A stretch of DNA of 64,000 bases, from NCBI RefSeq assembly GCF_042651565.1, contig NZ_JBHSDF010000003.1. One strand, 5' to 3'. The stretch comes from Salinispirillum marinum (GTDB taxonomy: Bacteria; Pseudomonadota; Gammaproteobacteria; Pseudomonadales; Natronospirillaceae). Shown here piece by piece: positions 8,988 to 17,647 of this stretch. The notes under the pieces were generated by a model. It searched no databases. It was not told where the DNA came from and saw only the letters and a list, made by a program, of their open reading frames with translations. The position numbers were made by a program, and so were the translations under genes. How positions within the stretch are numbered: the first letter of the stretch is position 1; each line of letters starts with the position of its first letter.

Positions 8988-9764
8988 CTAATGCAACCGC
9001 GGGCGGCGATACTGGCTGGGCACCTGATCGTGCACTTTGCGCATCGCTTTGGTCAGCGCGCTTTGATTCGCAAACCCGACCTGTAGCGCAATATCGGCAA
9101 TGGCCTGCTGCGTATGCTGCAGCAACCAGATGGCGGTGTTGAGACGTACATGCAAGACATATTGATACGGCGTTTTGCCCGTTAATTGCTGGAAACTGTG
9201 TTGAAATTGACTCACACTCAAACAACACAAGCTGGCCAGATCCGACACCCGAATCACCTCCGCCAAATGCTGGTGCAGCCATGCGTCCACCCGCGCCAGA
9301 TTGATCCGGCGCGACGGTTCGGCACGCAATGCGACTGCATCGGTTAGGCGGTGAAATAAACTGTGTACCAGAATGCCGGTTACGTGTCCGGCCAGCCAAG
9401 GGTCGGTCGGGTTATTGCCAATTTCTGTACCCACGGAGCGCAACATACGGACAAAGGGTAAGTCCAGCTCAACATAACGTGGCTTATCAAACAACTGGCT
9501 TAATACCTGGGGATGAATGAACGACATGGCGTGCGGCTTAGGGTCGACATTGACCACCAACATCTGATTATTACCAATACCCTGAAACGCATGGTTATAT
9601 TCCGAAGGCACCAAACACCCGGTCCAAGGTGTCACATCCCGCCCGCCTTCACCTTCTAACTCGAATTCGGCTCGCCCTTCAAGGCCAAACACCAGTTGAT
9701 GATGGATATGGTGGTGGGCTTGGTTATGGCTGGCCAGTTGTTGTAACTGTGCTTCGGTCGTCAT
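8988..9764 (-). CDS. AraC-family transcriptional regulator with cupin-type sensor domain
   Basis: Start ATG 9764 (MTTEAQLQQL) gives 258 residues; a longer in-frame start near 9875 would overlap the divergent gene and reads as non-coding. The N-terminal half is His-rich (HHHIHHQLVFGLEG) and fits the AraC cupin sensor. The C-terminal third holds two helix-turn-helix units: VSDLASLCCLSVSQFQHSF and AIADIALQVGFANQSALTKA, with the family GFANQS motif. It probably senses a small molecule and activates nearby genes. The putA/ABC/chemoreceptor set is a candidate target on proximity alone. Confidence 0.9.
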   Translation of the reverse strand: MTTEAQLQQLASHNQAHHHIHHQLVFGLEGRAEFELEGEGGRDVTPWTGCLVPSEYNHAFQGIGNNQMLVVNVDPKPHAMSFIHPQVLSQLFDKPRYVELDLPFVRMLRSVGTEIGNNPTDPWLAGHVTGILVHSLFHRLTDAVALRAEPSRRINLARVDAWLHQHLAEVIRVSDLASLCCLSVSQFQHSFQQLTGKTPYQYVLHVRLNTAIWLLQHTQQAIADIALQVGFANQSALTKAMRKVHDQVPSQYRRPRLH

Positions 9765-9844
9765 GACGTATTGCCTGCGTGTGGCGAATTTTTTGTTATC
9801 ATGCGGCACATCACGTACGTTTACGTTGATGGCATTTTCTTTAC

Positions 9845-10150
9845 ATGAGTAAAACCATGCACAAAAAACACTCAAAAATCAAGGTTGAGTCTTCGTGGAT
9901 GGTCTACATTGTGCGGTGCGGCGACGGCAATCTATACACTGGCGTAACCACGGATGTGACGCGCCGGGTACGACAACACAACGGCGAACTGGTCGGCGGC
10001 GCACGCTATACGCGGGTGCGTCGCCCGGTGTCGTTACTGTATGCCGAACCGAGCGCCGACCGAGCCAGCGCCTGTCGCCGCGAGTACCAAATAAAGCAAT
10101 TATCACGCGAGGAAAAACTGGCGTTAGCGGCCGAAGCGATCAATCAATGA
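9845..10150 (+). CDS. GIY-YIG nuclease superfamily protein (UPF0213/YhbQ-like)
   Basis: A 101-residue protein that is essentially one GIY-YIG domain: WMVYIVRCGDGNLYTGVTTD, then RRVRQHN and the conserved Arg and Glu further on (ACRREYQIKQLS). Members of this small family (E. coli YhbQ) are DNA nucleases or nuclease-like proteins of poorly defined role. The start could also be the ATG at 9857. The 3' end overlaps the convergent Aer-like gene by 27 bp. No mobile element accompanies it, so homing activity is unlikely. Confidence 0.88.
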   Translation: MSKTMHKKHSKIKVESSWMVYIVRCGDGNLYTGVTTDVTRRVRQHNGELVGGARYTRVRRPVSLLYAEPSADRASACRREYQIKQLSREEKLALAAEAINQ

Positions 10151-11692
10151 CACCTGCTCACGCGCCATTTTTTCAATCGAATCGACTTGTTGCGCGCCGT
10201 TTGCCATATCCTTTTCGGTGGAATCCGCACCCTCGGCAATACGCACCGTGGAACGTGAAATTTCCTCTGCGGCTGTTTCTTGCTGGGCAGCCGCAACCGA
10301 AATATTTTCGGTGCCATGCTCGATATCCGACATCGCGGACAGAATAATGTTCATTTGCTCACTGGCATGATTGATCGCTTCGACGCCTTCCGCGGCTTCT
10401 TTATGGCTCCGTTCAATGGCGCCGACGGCACGCTGTGTAGCCTCGGCCAAGGTGTTCAATAATTCACTGATGGACGCCGTACTTTCCTGTGTGCGTTGCG
10501 CCAAACTGCGCACTTCATCCGCCACGACCGCAAAACCACGCCCCTGTTCACCAGCCCGCGCGGCTTCAATCGCGGCATTCAGAGCGAGCAAATTGGTTTG
10601 TTCAGCAATGGCTCCAATGCTGTCCACCGCACTTTTGATGCTGCCAGAGTCGGTTGCCAGCTTGCCAATCACGGTATTAGCCTGGTTCACTTCGGTATTG
10701 AGCGCTTTGACTTTTGCCACGGCATCCAACAAGGCGCTGTTGCTGTCTCGCACTTGCTGACTGACCTCAACTGTGCGCGTAGCCGTAACACGAGTATTTT
10801 CCGCGACCTCACGGATGGTCGCTGACATTTCATGCACTGCCGACGCAACGGTGTCGGTATCGGCACGTTGCTGTGCCACCCGCTGCGCCACCTGATGAAT
10901 GCTGCCATTGGTCGCTTTTGTGGCGCTGTTCAATTCTTGCGCCAGACTGCCCACCCGACTGAGTACCGTCTGCAAATGGTGCTGCTGCATCAATACCGCC
11001 AAGCGGCTGCGCCCTAAAGGCCCGATGTCGCCTGTGTACACGTATTGCGCGACCACATCATCGACCACCTCACTGGCGTGATCCAGGTGCCGTTTCATGA
11101 GTTTGGGAAATACCCAACCGCCGACTAATGGGGAAAGCACCAAAGTGATCCCTTGCGCTAACCAACCACCGGCACCAAGGCTGACCACATTCATGATAAT
11201 CAGCAAAACCAACGCCAGCACGAAGCCGCAAACGGCAAATGGCTGATAGGCACGCAGATGATCCGTCGTGGCAAAGGGTTTCTTGCCAGCATTCAGGCGG
11301 GCATACAGCTTTTCGGCGCGCGCTTGCATTACCGGGTCGGTTTGCACACGCACCGACTCGTATCCGACGATCTTTTCACCTTCCCACACCGGCACCACAT
11401 AGGCATCTACCCAATAGTGGTCGCCGTTTTTGCAGCGGTTTTTAACCAGGCCCATCCACGGCTTACCGGCTTGAATGCGATCCCACATCATCTTGAAGGC
11501 AGCGCCCGGCATATCGGAGTGGCGCAGGATGTTATGCCCTTCACCGATCAGTTCTTCCCGTTTATACCCGCTGATCTTCACAAAGGTATCGTTAACATGG
11601 GTAATACGACTTTTCGGATCGGTGGCGGAAATGATTTGCTCGCCGGGTTTCAGCTTCACTTCCCGCTGGGTAACAGCACCGGTTTTGCGCAT
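10124..11692 (-). CDS. Aer-like PAS domain chemoreceptor
   Basis: Energy/redox taxis receptor of 522 residues. The N-terminal PAS domain (about 15-120) has ITHVNDTFVKISGYKREEL and KNRCKNGDHYWVDAYVVPVW, as in Aer where FAD is bound. A hydrophobic region at about 165-215 anchors it in the membrane without a periplasmic domain. The C-terminal signalling domain has AEQTNLLALNAAIEAARAGE. AGGAG lies six bases before ATG 11692 but directly abuts ATG 11698, so the inner start is preferred. FAD binding is family knowledge. Confidence 0.92.
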   Translation of the reverse strand: MRKTGAVTQREVKLKPGEQIISATDPKSRITHVNDTFVKISGYKREELIGEGHNILRHSDMPGAAFKMMWDRIQAGKPWMGLVKNRCKNGDHYWVDAYVVPVWEGEKIVGYESVRVQTDPVMQARAEKLYARLNAGKKPFATTDHLRAYQPFAVCGFVLALVLLIIMNVVSLGAGGWLAQGITLVLSPLVGGWVFPKLMKRHLDHASEVVDDVVAQYVYTGDIGPLGRSRLAVLMQQHHLQTVLSRVGSLAQELNSATKATNGSIHQVAQRVAQQRADTDTVASAVHEMSATIREVAENTRVTATRTVEVSQQVRDSNSALLDAVAKVKALNTEVNQANTVIGKLATDSGSIKSAVDSIGAIAEQTNLLALNAAIEAARAGEQGRGFAVVADEVRSLAQRTQESTASISELLNTLAEATQRAVGAIERSHKEAAEGVEAINHASEQMNIILSAMSDIEHGTENISVAAAQQETAAEEISRSTVRIAEGADSTEKDMANGAQQVDSIEKMAREQVSLIDRFGR

Positions 11693-11874
11693 ATCCATCT
11701 CCTACTCAATAGTTTTTTGTCTTTGGACTTCGACAGGAATGTCCAATTTATAGCATTTTTACTGCACGATAGCACAACAGCTACGAATGAAACCTGACTG
11801 AGGTCAGTCGAGCATCGTTTTTTATGCAGTACTTGGTTTACACTGCGCCATCTATTCATTCCGTTTTGGTTACT

Positions 11875-12189
11875 ATGAGCAGCACAAAAGCATCCTTGAA
11901 CGACACCGAACTCACGGCCGTCCTAAATCAGCAAGCGGCACGTATTTCTTGGGCGGAACTGCAACCCTACTTCGCCCGCGGTCAAGTCATTGTGGTACAG
12001 CCAGGCCTTGATCTCATTACGGTAGGTCGAGAATTGATCCGCGACAACACCGCAACGTTCAAAGCCTGGACGGATGCCGAGCAGGTGACAGGCGTCAGCA
12101 ACGAACAAGCGCAGATTTGGTACGACCAAAACGCTGAGCTATGGGCTCTGGTTATTGCGCCGTGGGTGCTGGTGCAGGATCGCACTTAG
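11875..12189 (+). CDS. DUF2288 family protein
   Basis: A 104-residue cytoplasmic protein. The stretches ISWAELQPYFARGQVIVV, LDLITVGREL and ELWALVIAPWVLVQ match DUF2288, a small gammaproteobacterial family without assigned function. The chosen start is ATG 11875 (MSSTKASLND); an in-frame ATG at 11824 would add 17 residues that look non-coding. It is a single gene, and a tandem repeat begins right after its stop. Confidence 0.8.
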   Translation: MSSTKASLNDTELTAVLNQQAARISWAELQPYFARGQVIVVQPGLDLITVGRELIRDNTATFKAWTDAEQVTGVSNEQAQIWYDQNAELWALVIAPWVLVQDRT

Positions 12190-12202
12190 GAAATTGCCAG
12201 GC

Positions 12203-12282
12203 GCGCGGCTCCGTCCACGCCAGCATGCGCGAAGCTTTTCGTAGGAGCGCGGCTCCGTCCACGCCAGCATGCGCGAAGCTTT
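12203..12282 (+). repeat. Two tandem copies of a 36-bp REP-like sequence
   Basis: The same 36 bases (start GCGCGGCTCC, end GCGCGAAGCTTT) occur at 12203-12238 and 12247-12282, a 44-bp period. The unit contains short palindromes, and the right copy is followed by GGCCAGGGGCTGGCC and CCTAC, which mirrors the GTAGG before it. This resembles REP-type extragenic palindromes (GTAGGAGC-type). Only two units are present. Confidence 0.8.
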
Positions 12283-12362
12283 CGGCCAGGGGCTGGCCTA
12301 CTACGGGAACTATTTATGGCGGCGTTCGTCTCACTGTTGAACCTCAACATGAGACTATCATC

Positions 12363-12836
12363 GTGCCAACCACACACACCCGAACCAGAACACCCCTGCT
12401 GATCAGCGCGCTGTTGTTGCTGTTTGGCTTACCCGCCATAAGCTCAGCGATTGAACCCGTTTATACCGGCTTCTTGAGTTCACACGCCATCCAAGGGTAC
12501 GACACAGTGGCGTATTTTACCGAGAACCAGGCAGTTAAAGGCGACCCCAACATAGCCTCCGAATGGAACGGCGCAACCTGGCTGTTCAGCACCCCGGAAC
12601 ACCAGGCCCTGTTCGATGCCAACCCGGAAGCCTATGCACCGCAATATGGCGGTTATTGCGCCTACGCCATGGCCGATGGTAATGCGGTGCGCGTTGACCC
12701 AAAAGCCTTCAGTATTGTCGATGGCAAACTGTACTTGAACTTCAGCCAAAGCGTTCAAACGCGCTGGGAAAACAATCAATCGAGTTTCATTACTGCCGCC
12801 GACCAACACTGGCCCGCGTTGTTGAATCCGCGCTAA
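12363..12836 (+). CDS. Secreted YHS domain-containing protein
   Basis: About 157 residues with an N-terminal signal peptide (LLISALLLLFGLPAISSA). The YHS domain follows: GYDTVAYFTENQAVKGDP, NGATWLFSTPEHQALFDANP, YGGYCAYAMADG and AFSIVDGKLYLNF. YHS domains are thought to bind metals and occur in secreted proteins of this size. No in-frame ATG precedes the signal peptide after the repeat, so GTG 12363 is the likely start; the ribosome site is weak. Periplasmic location is expected. Confidence 0.85.
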   Translation: MPTTHTRTRTPLLISALLLLFGLPAISSAIEPVYTGFLSSHAIQGYDTVAYFTENQAVKGDPNIASEWNGATWLFSTPEHQALFDANPEAYAPQYGGYCAYAMADGNAVRVDPKAFSIVDGKLYLNFSQSVQTRWENNQSSFITAADQHWPALLNPR

Positions 12837-12924
12837 CCTATACTTACGGCTAGGTGCACCGCAGCGGTGTTTACTTTATCCTGTGCGGCTTTGGTTTTGC
12901 CCGCACAGGATGCCCACCCAAGCT

Positions 12925-15138
12925 ATGACGCGTTACACCGACGAACAGCAACAGGTTATTGCGACGCGCCAACGCCATCAACGGGTGGTTGCGGTGGCGG
13001 GGTCTGGCAAAACATCCACGCTGCTCGGGCAAACGGCAGCCTTGCTGGCAGATGGGGTGGCACCGCGCCGACTACTGGTGCTGATGTACAACCGCAGCAC
13101 CCAACAGGATTTTCTAAGCCGCTTGCGCGCTGTGCATCATGGCCCTATGCCGGATGTACGGACCTTTCATTCGCTCGGCTTCAGTATTTATCGCACCTTG
13201 ATCCAACGTGGTCTTTTGCCACCCATTCAAGGCGACATTCTCGGTTCTGGCGAACTTGAGCCGCGTATCTGGCGCTGGTTGCAAGAACTGGCCAGCACCG
13301 GCGAGCAAGCTCAGGATATTCTGAACAATAAACGGAAATGGGTTGAACCCGCACTGACGTTCTTCGAGCGGGTCAAAGCGGGATTGGAGCCACCTGCGTT
13401 GGTGTTCAAACAGCTCGGACTGCCCGGTAATGCGCAATTATTGGTCAAAACCTTTGAACGCTTCGAAAAATGGCGTAAAGAAGCACAGCGCATTACGTTC
13501 TCCGACATGCTCTACGACCCAGTGAACCTATTCAGCCAGCGTGCTGACCTCGCGGTCCAATTCGCCAATCATCTTGACCACATCATTGTGGACGAATATC
13601 AAGACATTAACGCCAACCAACAATTCTTGCTCGAAATACTGGCGGGTGAACGCGCCACAGTGACGGTGGTCGGCGACCCAGATCAAACTATTTATGAATT
13701 TCGGGGTTCCGACCCCAGTTTTATGCTGCACCATTTTCCCACGTATTTCCCGGACAGCGCGGTACATACACTAAGCCTTACCTTCCGCTATGGCCCGCAA
13801 GTGGCGCTGGCCGCTAATCACCTAATTCAGCACAACCTCGGGCGCCAGCCGATCCTCACCTGCGCACACAGCGGAACGCCCGATACTGCCCTGCATTTGC
13901 ATCGTACGGACGACGACACCACGCTGATCATGACATGGCTACAACAGAGCACGCATGCCGCCACCGACATTGCCGTGTTGTTTCGGCTATGGGCGCAAGC
14001 TGCCCGGATGGAGCTGCAATTACTGACGCAGAACATCCCGTTTCAGTTAGAAACCGAACGCGGCGTGTTACAACGCTCGGAACTGCAACCCTTGTTGCTG
14101 TTGCTCAGCATCGCCAGCGGTCGTTTTGCCCAACAAAACAAAGCCGAACGCGCGCAAGGCTGGCTGACGCTACTGACCCAGCCCTACCCCAAGATACAGC
14201 GTGACATTTTAAAGCAGATGGCACAACGCTTGGCGTCGAGCAAACACGAACTCTACAAACACTTTATGGCGCAGTTACCGCCCAAATGCTCGCATTGGCA
14301 ACAGGAGCAACTGGCGCTGCGCGGCAGTGTGATTCAATTGGCCGAACGACCGGGCACCTCCGCTAAACAGCTGATCAGCGCATGGCTGAACAATACGGAC
14401 TATTTGAATGCTTTAGTGGGCAATGCCTTTTCGGCGCAGCAGGGCGACGAACAAAAAGAAACCGTGCAGGCATTTCTGCACTTCTTACAGCAACACGATC
14501 GCACAGCCGCCGAAACCGACCACTGGTTACAACAATTGTTAGCGCAGCGACAAACGGCACAACCGAAAACCGGCATCACGCTCACCAGCATTCATAAGGC
14601 AAAAGGCCGCGAATGGCCCGTTGTGTTCATTCCAGGGTTGAACCGTCATTTTTACCCCTATCGGCCAGAAGGCGACTTGCGCTTGCCGGTCGATGAAGAA
14701 AGTGAACGTCGTCTGTTGTATGTGGCCTTAACTCGGGGTCAACGCGAAGTGCATCTGTGCACCCCAGCGGCCGTCGATGAGCGCAGCCCCTTTGTCGCTG
14801 AAATGGAAATACCGCTGGCGCAAACCTTGGGTCAAGCCTTGCGTGATCCTGCGCAACAAACCCAAAACACATTGACGCTGAACATACCACTGACCAAGCT
14901 GGCGCAGCAGTACGTCGCGCTAACAGCCCCGAATGTGGAATTACGCAGCATTGCCGAAAAGAGCGCCACGGCATCTACCGCGCCCGACGGTCAGCAACGG
15001 GTGCAACACAACCATTTTGGCATGGGCTGGTTGCTGCGCTCGGAAGCCAAACAACTGCATATTCGCTTCGACGATGGAAAAACCCGGGTATTCGAGCGCG
15101 ACCTGGTACTGCCGCTGCTAACCTTCGTCACCGGCTGA
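12925..15138 (+). CDS. UvrD/Rep/PcrA-like superfamily 1 DNA helicase
   Basis: ATP-dependent 3'-5' helicase-type protein of 737 residues. Motifs in order: Q-motif region TDEQQQVI, Walker A VAGSGKTS (near 25-31), motif II HIIVDEYQD, motif III VVGDPDQTIYEFRG, motif IV LTFRYGPQVA, motif V LTSIHKAKGREWPVVF, motif VI RRLLYVALTRGQREVHL. It is shorter than UvrD in the accessory regions and has no RecB-type nuclease. It is not a clear orthologue of uvrD, rep or pcrA, so no symbol is given. Start ATG 12925 fits the domain start; upstream in-frame ATGs exist. Confidence 0.88.
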   Translation: MTRYTDEQQQVIATRQRHQRVVAVAGSGKTSTLLGQTAALLADGVAPRRLLVLMYNRSTQQDFLSRLRAVHHGPMPDVRTFHSLGFSIYRTLIQRGLLPPIQGDILGSGELEPRIWRWLQELASTGEQAQDILNNKRKWVEPALTFFERVKAGLEPPALVFKQLGLPGNAQLLVKTFERFEKWRKEAQRITFSDMLYDPVNLFSQRADLAVQFANHLDHIIVDEYQDINANQQFLLEILAGERATVTVVGDPDQTIYEFRGSDPSFMLHHFPTYFPDSAVHTLSLTFRYGPQVALAANHLIQHNLGRQPILTCAHSGTPDTALHLHRTDDDTTLIMTWLQQSTHAATDIAVLFRLWAQAARMELQLLTQNIPFQLETERGVLQRSELQPLLLLLSIASGRFAQQNKAERAQGWLTLLTQPYPKIQRDILKQMAQRLASSKHELYKHFMAQLPPKCSHWQQEQLALRGSVIQLAERPGTSAKQLISAWLNNTDYLNALVGNAFSAQQGDEQKETVQAFLHFLQQHDRTAAETDHWLQQLLAQRQTAQPKTGITLTSIHKAKGREWPVVFIPGLNRHFYPYRPEGDLRLPVDEESERRLLYVALTRGQREVHLCTPAAVDERSPFVAEMEIPLAQTLGQALRDPAQQTQNTLTLNIPLTKLAQQYVALTAPNVELRSIAEKSATASTAPDGQQRVQHNHFGMGWLLRSEAKQLHIRFDDGKTRVFERDLVLPLLTFVTG

Positions 15139-15402
15139 CGCTTTCCCAGCTTGTAGTTCGGCGTCCCGCTTACGACCATAGTAGTGCCGCGCGGCCGTCA
15201 TCGCGGCCATTAACACGAACAAGCCAAAGACGCGTACCCAGTCCAACGTACCAAAGCCCAAGTACACAATGCCCATGCAGGCCATTAAGACCATAAAGGT
15301 CCACGAATAGGCGGCAAAGCGATTAAAATGCCACCAACGCGTCCACAACGCAGGGGTCGCAATCAGCACCAGCAACAACACAGCATACGCAATCAAAGTC
15401 AC
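15118..15402 (-). CDS. Small three-helix inner-membrane protein of unknown function
   Basis: A 94-residue protein with three hydrophobic segments (TLIAYAVLLLVLIATPAL, FMVLMACMGIVYLGFG, VFGLFVLMAAMTAA) and a charged C-terminal tail. GTG 15402 is chosen because GGAG precedes it by seven bases; the longer reading from 15447 lacks this. The 3' end overlaps the convergent helicase gene by 21 bp. I do not recognise a family. Confidence 0.65.
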   Translation of the reverse strand: MTLIAYAVLLLVLIATPALWTRWWHFNRFAAYSWTFMVLMACMGIVYLGFGTLDWVRVFGLFVLMAAMTAARHYYGRKRDAELQAGKASAGDEG

Positions 15403-15617
15403 CTGAACACTCCTATCGGTCCGAGTCAAAGGCGCACAGCAAAGCAAGTTTTACCCTGCGCGTCCAGCATTAAGTCGCACCGTTGCGTGGCAAGCAGGGA
15501 AAACGCCAGACCTTGGACTTTCGTATGATCGCCGTTCAATTCAATGTAATTATCGTGGCGTTTCTATGCATGGTCAGTAAACTTAGCCGGAAATTGAATA
15601 AGATAGACCCTTTCCCT

Positions 15618-16613
15618 ATGAGCAGTTCCGATTACCGTCACATCGCCAAGCAAGTCCGCGCCTACGCTAAAGCAAAGACCGGACGCGCCTGGCTGGAAGT
15701 CCTTTTCACCGTTCTACCCTTTATTGCCTTGTTTGCCACCGCCGCTTGGCTGTGGGGGCGCTGGCCTTGGTTGAGTGTGTTGCTAACCATACCGACCGCA
15801 TTTTTCATGGTGCGTATCTTCCTGCTGCAGCATGATTTAGGGCATGGGTCGTTCTTTAACAACAAAACCCTGAACAAATGGATGGGTAAGGTGCTAGGCG
15901 CGACGACCGGCATACCCTACAGCTATTGGAAACGCACGCACGCCATGCACCACGCGACCACGGGCAACCTCGACAAACGGGGTGCGGGGGACGTAACAAC
16001 CTGGACCGTAGAAGAATACAATAACGCCGGTTTTTGGGCCCGCTTGGGCTACCGGTTTTATCGCCACCCGCTGGTGATCATGGGCCTTGGACCGGCCTTT
16101 CTATTGTTAAAGATGCGCATTCCTTTTTTCCACCCCACGCCGTTTAAAGAGAACTGGCGCAGCATCATCAGCAACAATGTTGTGCTGTTAGCGATTGTTG
16201 TCCTGCTGGGTACCTTTGTCGGGTTCGGGTTTGTTGCTGCGGTTTATTGCCTCACACTGTACCTAGCGATGATGATTGGCATTTGGCTGTTCTATGTGCA
16301 ACATCAATTTGAAGACGTCTATTGGGCGCCACAAGACACATGGAATTACCACACCGCCGCGATTGAAGGCAGTAGCCAACTGGCCATGCCAGGCTTTATG
16401 AATTGGCTCACCGCCAATATTGGCTTGCACCATATTCATCACCTTGACAGCCGGGTGCCTTTTTACCGGCTAAAAGAAGTCGTCAAAAGCATTCCCGACC
16501 TCGAAGGTGTGAATAAAATCTCCTGGCTGCGCACCCCGCACTTACTGACCTTGACCCTCTATGATGAAGCGCGTCAACGTATGGTGACCTTTCGCGACGC
16601 ACGCCGCACATAA
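15618..16613 (+). CDS. Membrane fatty acid desaturase
   Basis: A 331-residue integral membrane diiron desaturase. All three histidine boxes are present: HDLGHGS, HAMHHATT and HHIHH. Hydrophobic pairs lie before the first and between the second and third boxes, as in DesA-type acyl-lipid desaturases. It introduces a double bond into membrane acyl chains; regiospecificity cannot be read from motifs. ATG 15618 (MSSSDYRHIA) is the likely start. A stable hairpin follows the gene. Confidence 0.9.
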   Translation: MSSSDYRHIAKQVRAYAKAKTGRAWLEVLFTVLPFIALFATAAWLWGRWPWLSVLLTIPTAFFMVRIFLLQHDLGHGSFFNNKTLNKWMGKVLGATTGIPYSYWKRTHAMHHATTGNLDKRGAGDVTTWTVEEYNNAGFWARLGYRFYRHPLVIMGLGPAFLLLKMRIPFFHPTPFKENWRSIISNNVVLLAIVVLLGTFVGFGFVAAVYCLTLYLAMMIGIWLFYVQHQFEDVYWAPQDTWNYHTAAIEGSSQLAMPGFMNWLTANIGLHHIHHLDSRVPFYRLKEVVKSIPDLEGVNKISWLRTPHLLTLTLYDEARQRMVTFRDARRT

Positions 16614-16629
16614 CCCCGTCCTATACACC

Positions 16630-16654
16630 CCCAACGCCTAGGAATGGCGTTGGG
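16630..16654 (+). terminator. Probable terminator hairpin after the desaturase gene
   Basis: CCCAACGCC (16630-16638), a 7-nt loop, GGCGTTGGG (16646-16654): a perfect 9-bp GC-rich stem. It is followed only by TTGTGCT, so the U tract is poor and the call is moderate. Confidence 0.5.
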
Positions 16655-16693
16655 TTGTGCTATGCTTGCCGCAAAGTTTGCGAGGAAGCTTTC

Positions 16694-17236
16694 ATGCGTT
16701 TTGTGGCAATCATCTTATTGTGCTGTGCATCCGCCGCGCAGGCGGTCGAAGTACGGTTTGATCCGTGGCGACTCTGGCAAGGCTTGGAAGGTGCATCGAG
16801 CGATGGTGATGTGTTCTTTGACATTGCCATCGATGTGCCGCAAGAGGAGCGCATGATCGGCCCGCAATACAGTTACTTTGCCGGAGATGCCGCGGCTTTT
16901 CATGCCCTGGGTGTGCATTATCAAAACATGCAGGAATATACGGGTGGCTTCTATTGGGGCCTCAGCGCCAGTTGGCTACAAGTTGTACCCACGGGCGACA
17001 CCGCACTGGTTGATGCCTGCCGTCCCGCCCTGCCCGTGAATGCAGGCGCACGCTGGGGCTACCGTTGGCAGGTAAACCCGGTCTTTAATGCCCAACTGGG
17101 GATTCAAGTAGCCGCTGGGCAAATGACCGGACGCCAAGGTGAACAATGCGCCAAAAATGGATCCGAACTCGACCTTGGTGGCGTACAGAACTTTGTTGAT
17201 CCACGTTTGGATTTCAAATTTTCGTTTCGCCTGTAA
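16694..17236 (+). CDS. Exported protein of unknown function
   Basis: A 180-residue protein starting at ATG 16694 behind AGGAAG. The signal peptide MRFVAIILLCCASAAQA is clear. The mature part alternates hydrophobic and polar residues with many Tyr, Trp and Gly (YTGGFYWGLSASWLQVV, RWGYRWQVNPVF) and ends LDFKFSFRL. This suggests a small outer-membrane beta-barrel or beta-sandwich, but I cannot assign a family. It lies just upstream of msrB in the same direction. Confidence 0.7.
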   Translation: MRFVAIILLCCASAAQAVEVRFDPWRLWQGLEGASSDGDVFFDIAIDVPQEERMIGPQYSYFAGDAAAFHALGVHYQNMQEYTGGFYWGLSASWLQVVPTGDTALVDACRPALPVNAGARWGYRWQVNPVFNAQLGIQVAAGQMTGRQGEQCAKNGSELDLGGVQNFVDPRLDFKFSFRL

Positions 17237-17248
17237 CGGGATACCTTC

Positions 17249-17647
17249 ATGACTAAGCTCACCAAAACCGACGCCGAATGGCGCGCTGAACTGACCCCCG
17301 AACAATTCCGGGTGGCCCGTCAAGCAGGCACCGAACGCCCGTTTACCGGTGAATATTGGGATACCTTTACCCCCGGCAATTACCACTGTATCTGCTGCGA
17401 CGCACCCTTGTTTGAACACAGCACCAAATTTGATGCCGGATGCGGCTGGCCGTCGTTTTCGGAAGTCATGGCAAGTGGCAATGTGACCCGCCATGAAGAC
17501 CGCAGCCACGGCATGGTGCGCGTTGAGGTACGCTGCGGCAATTGTGACGCCCACCTGGGCCATGTCTTCCCTGATGGCCCGGCGCCCACCGGCCTGCGCT
17601 ACTGCATCAATTCGGTGTCGATGAAGTTTTATCCAGCCTCAGAGTAA
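17249..17647 (+). CDS. msrB: Peptide-methionine (R)-S-oxide reductase MsrB
   Basis: Reduces methionine-R-sulfoxide in proteins. The 132-residue sequence shows the zinc CxxC pairs (C47/C50 and C96/C99), the family stretch GCGWPSF, HLGHVFPDGP and the catalytic Cys 119 in GLRYCINSVS. It has no signal peptide, so it acts in the cytoplasm. Thirteen bp separate it from the exported-protein gene upstream. Its end overlaps the convergent polB by 9 bp. Confidence 0.96.
   Translation: MTKLTKTDAEWRAELTPEQFRVARQAGTERPFTGEYWDTFTPGNYHCICCDAPLFEHSTKFDAGCGWPSFSEVMASGNVTRHEDRSHGMVRVEVRCGNCDAHLGHVFPDGPAPTGLRYCINSVSMKFYPASE

Noticed and set aside
9845..10150. GIY-YIG gene as a homing endonuclease or mobile element
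   Set aside because: It is a stand-alone small domain of the YhbQ type with no intron, intein or repeat around it.
12203..12282. Possible CRISPR array from two 36-bp repeats
   Set aside because: Only two units with an 8-bp gap, no spacers of normal length and no cas genes; it fits a REP-like pair.
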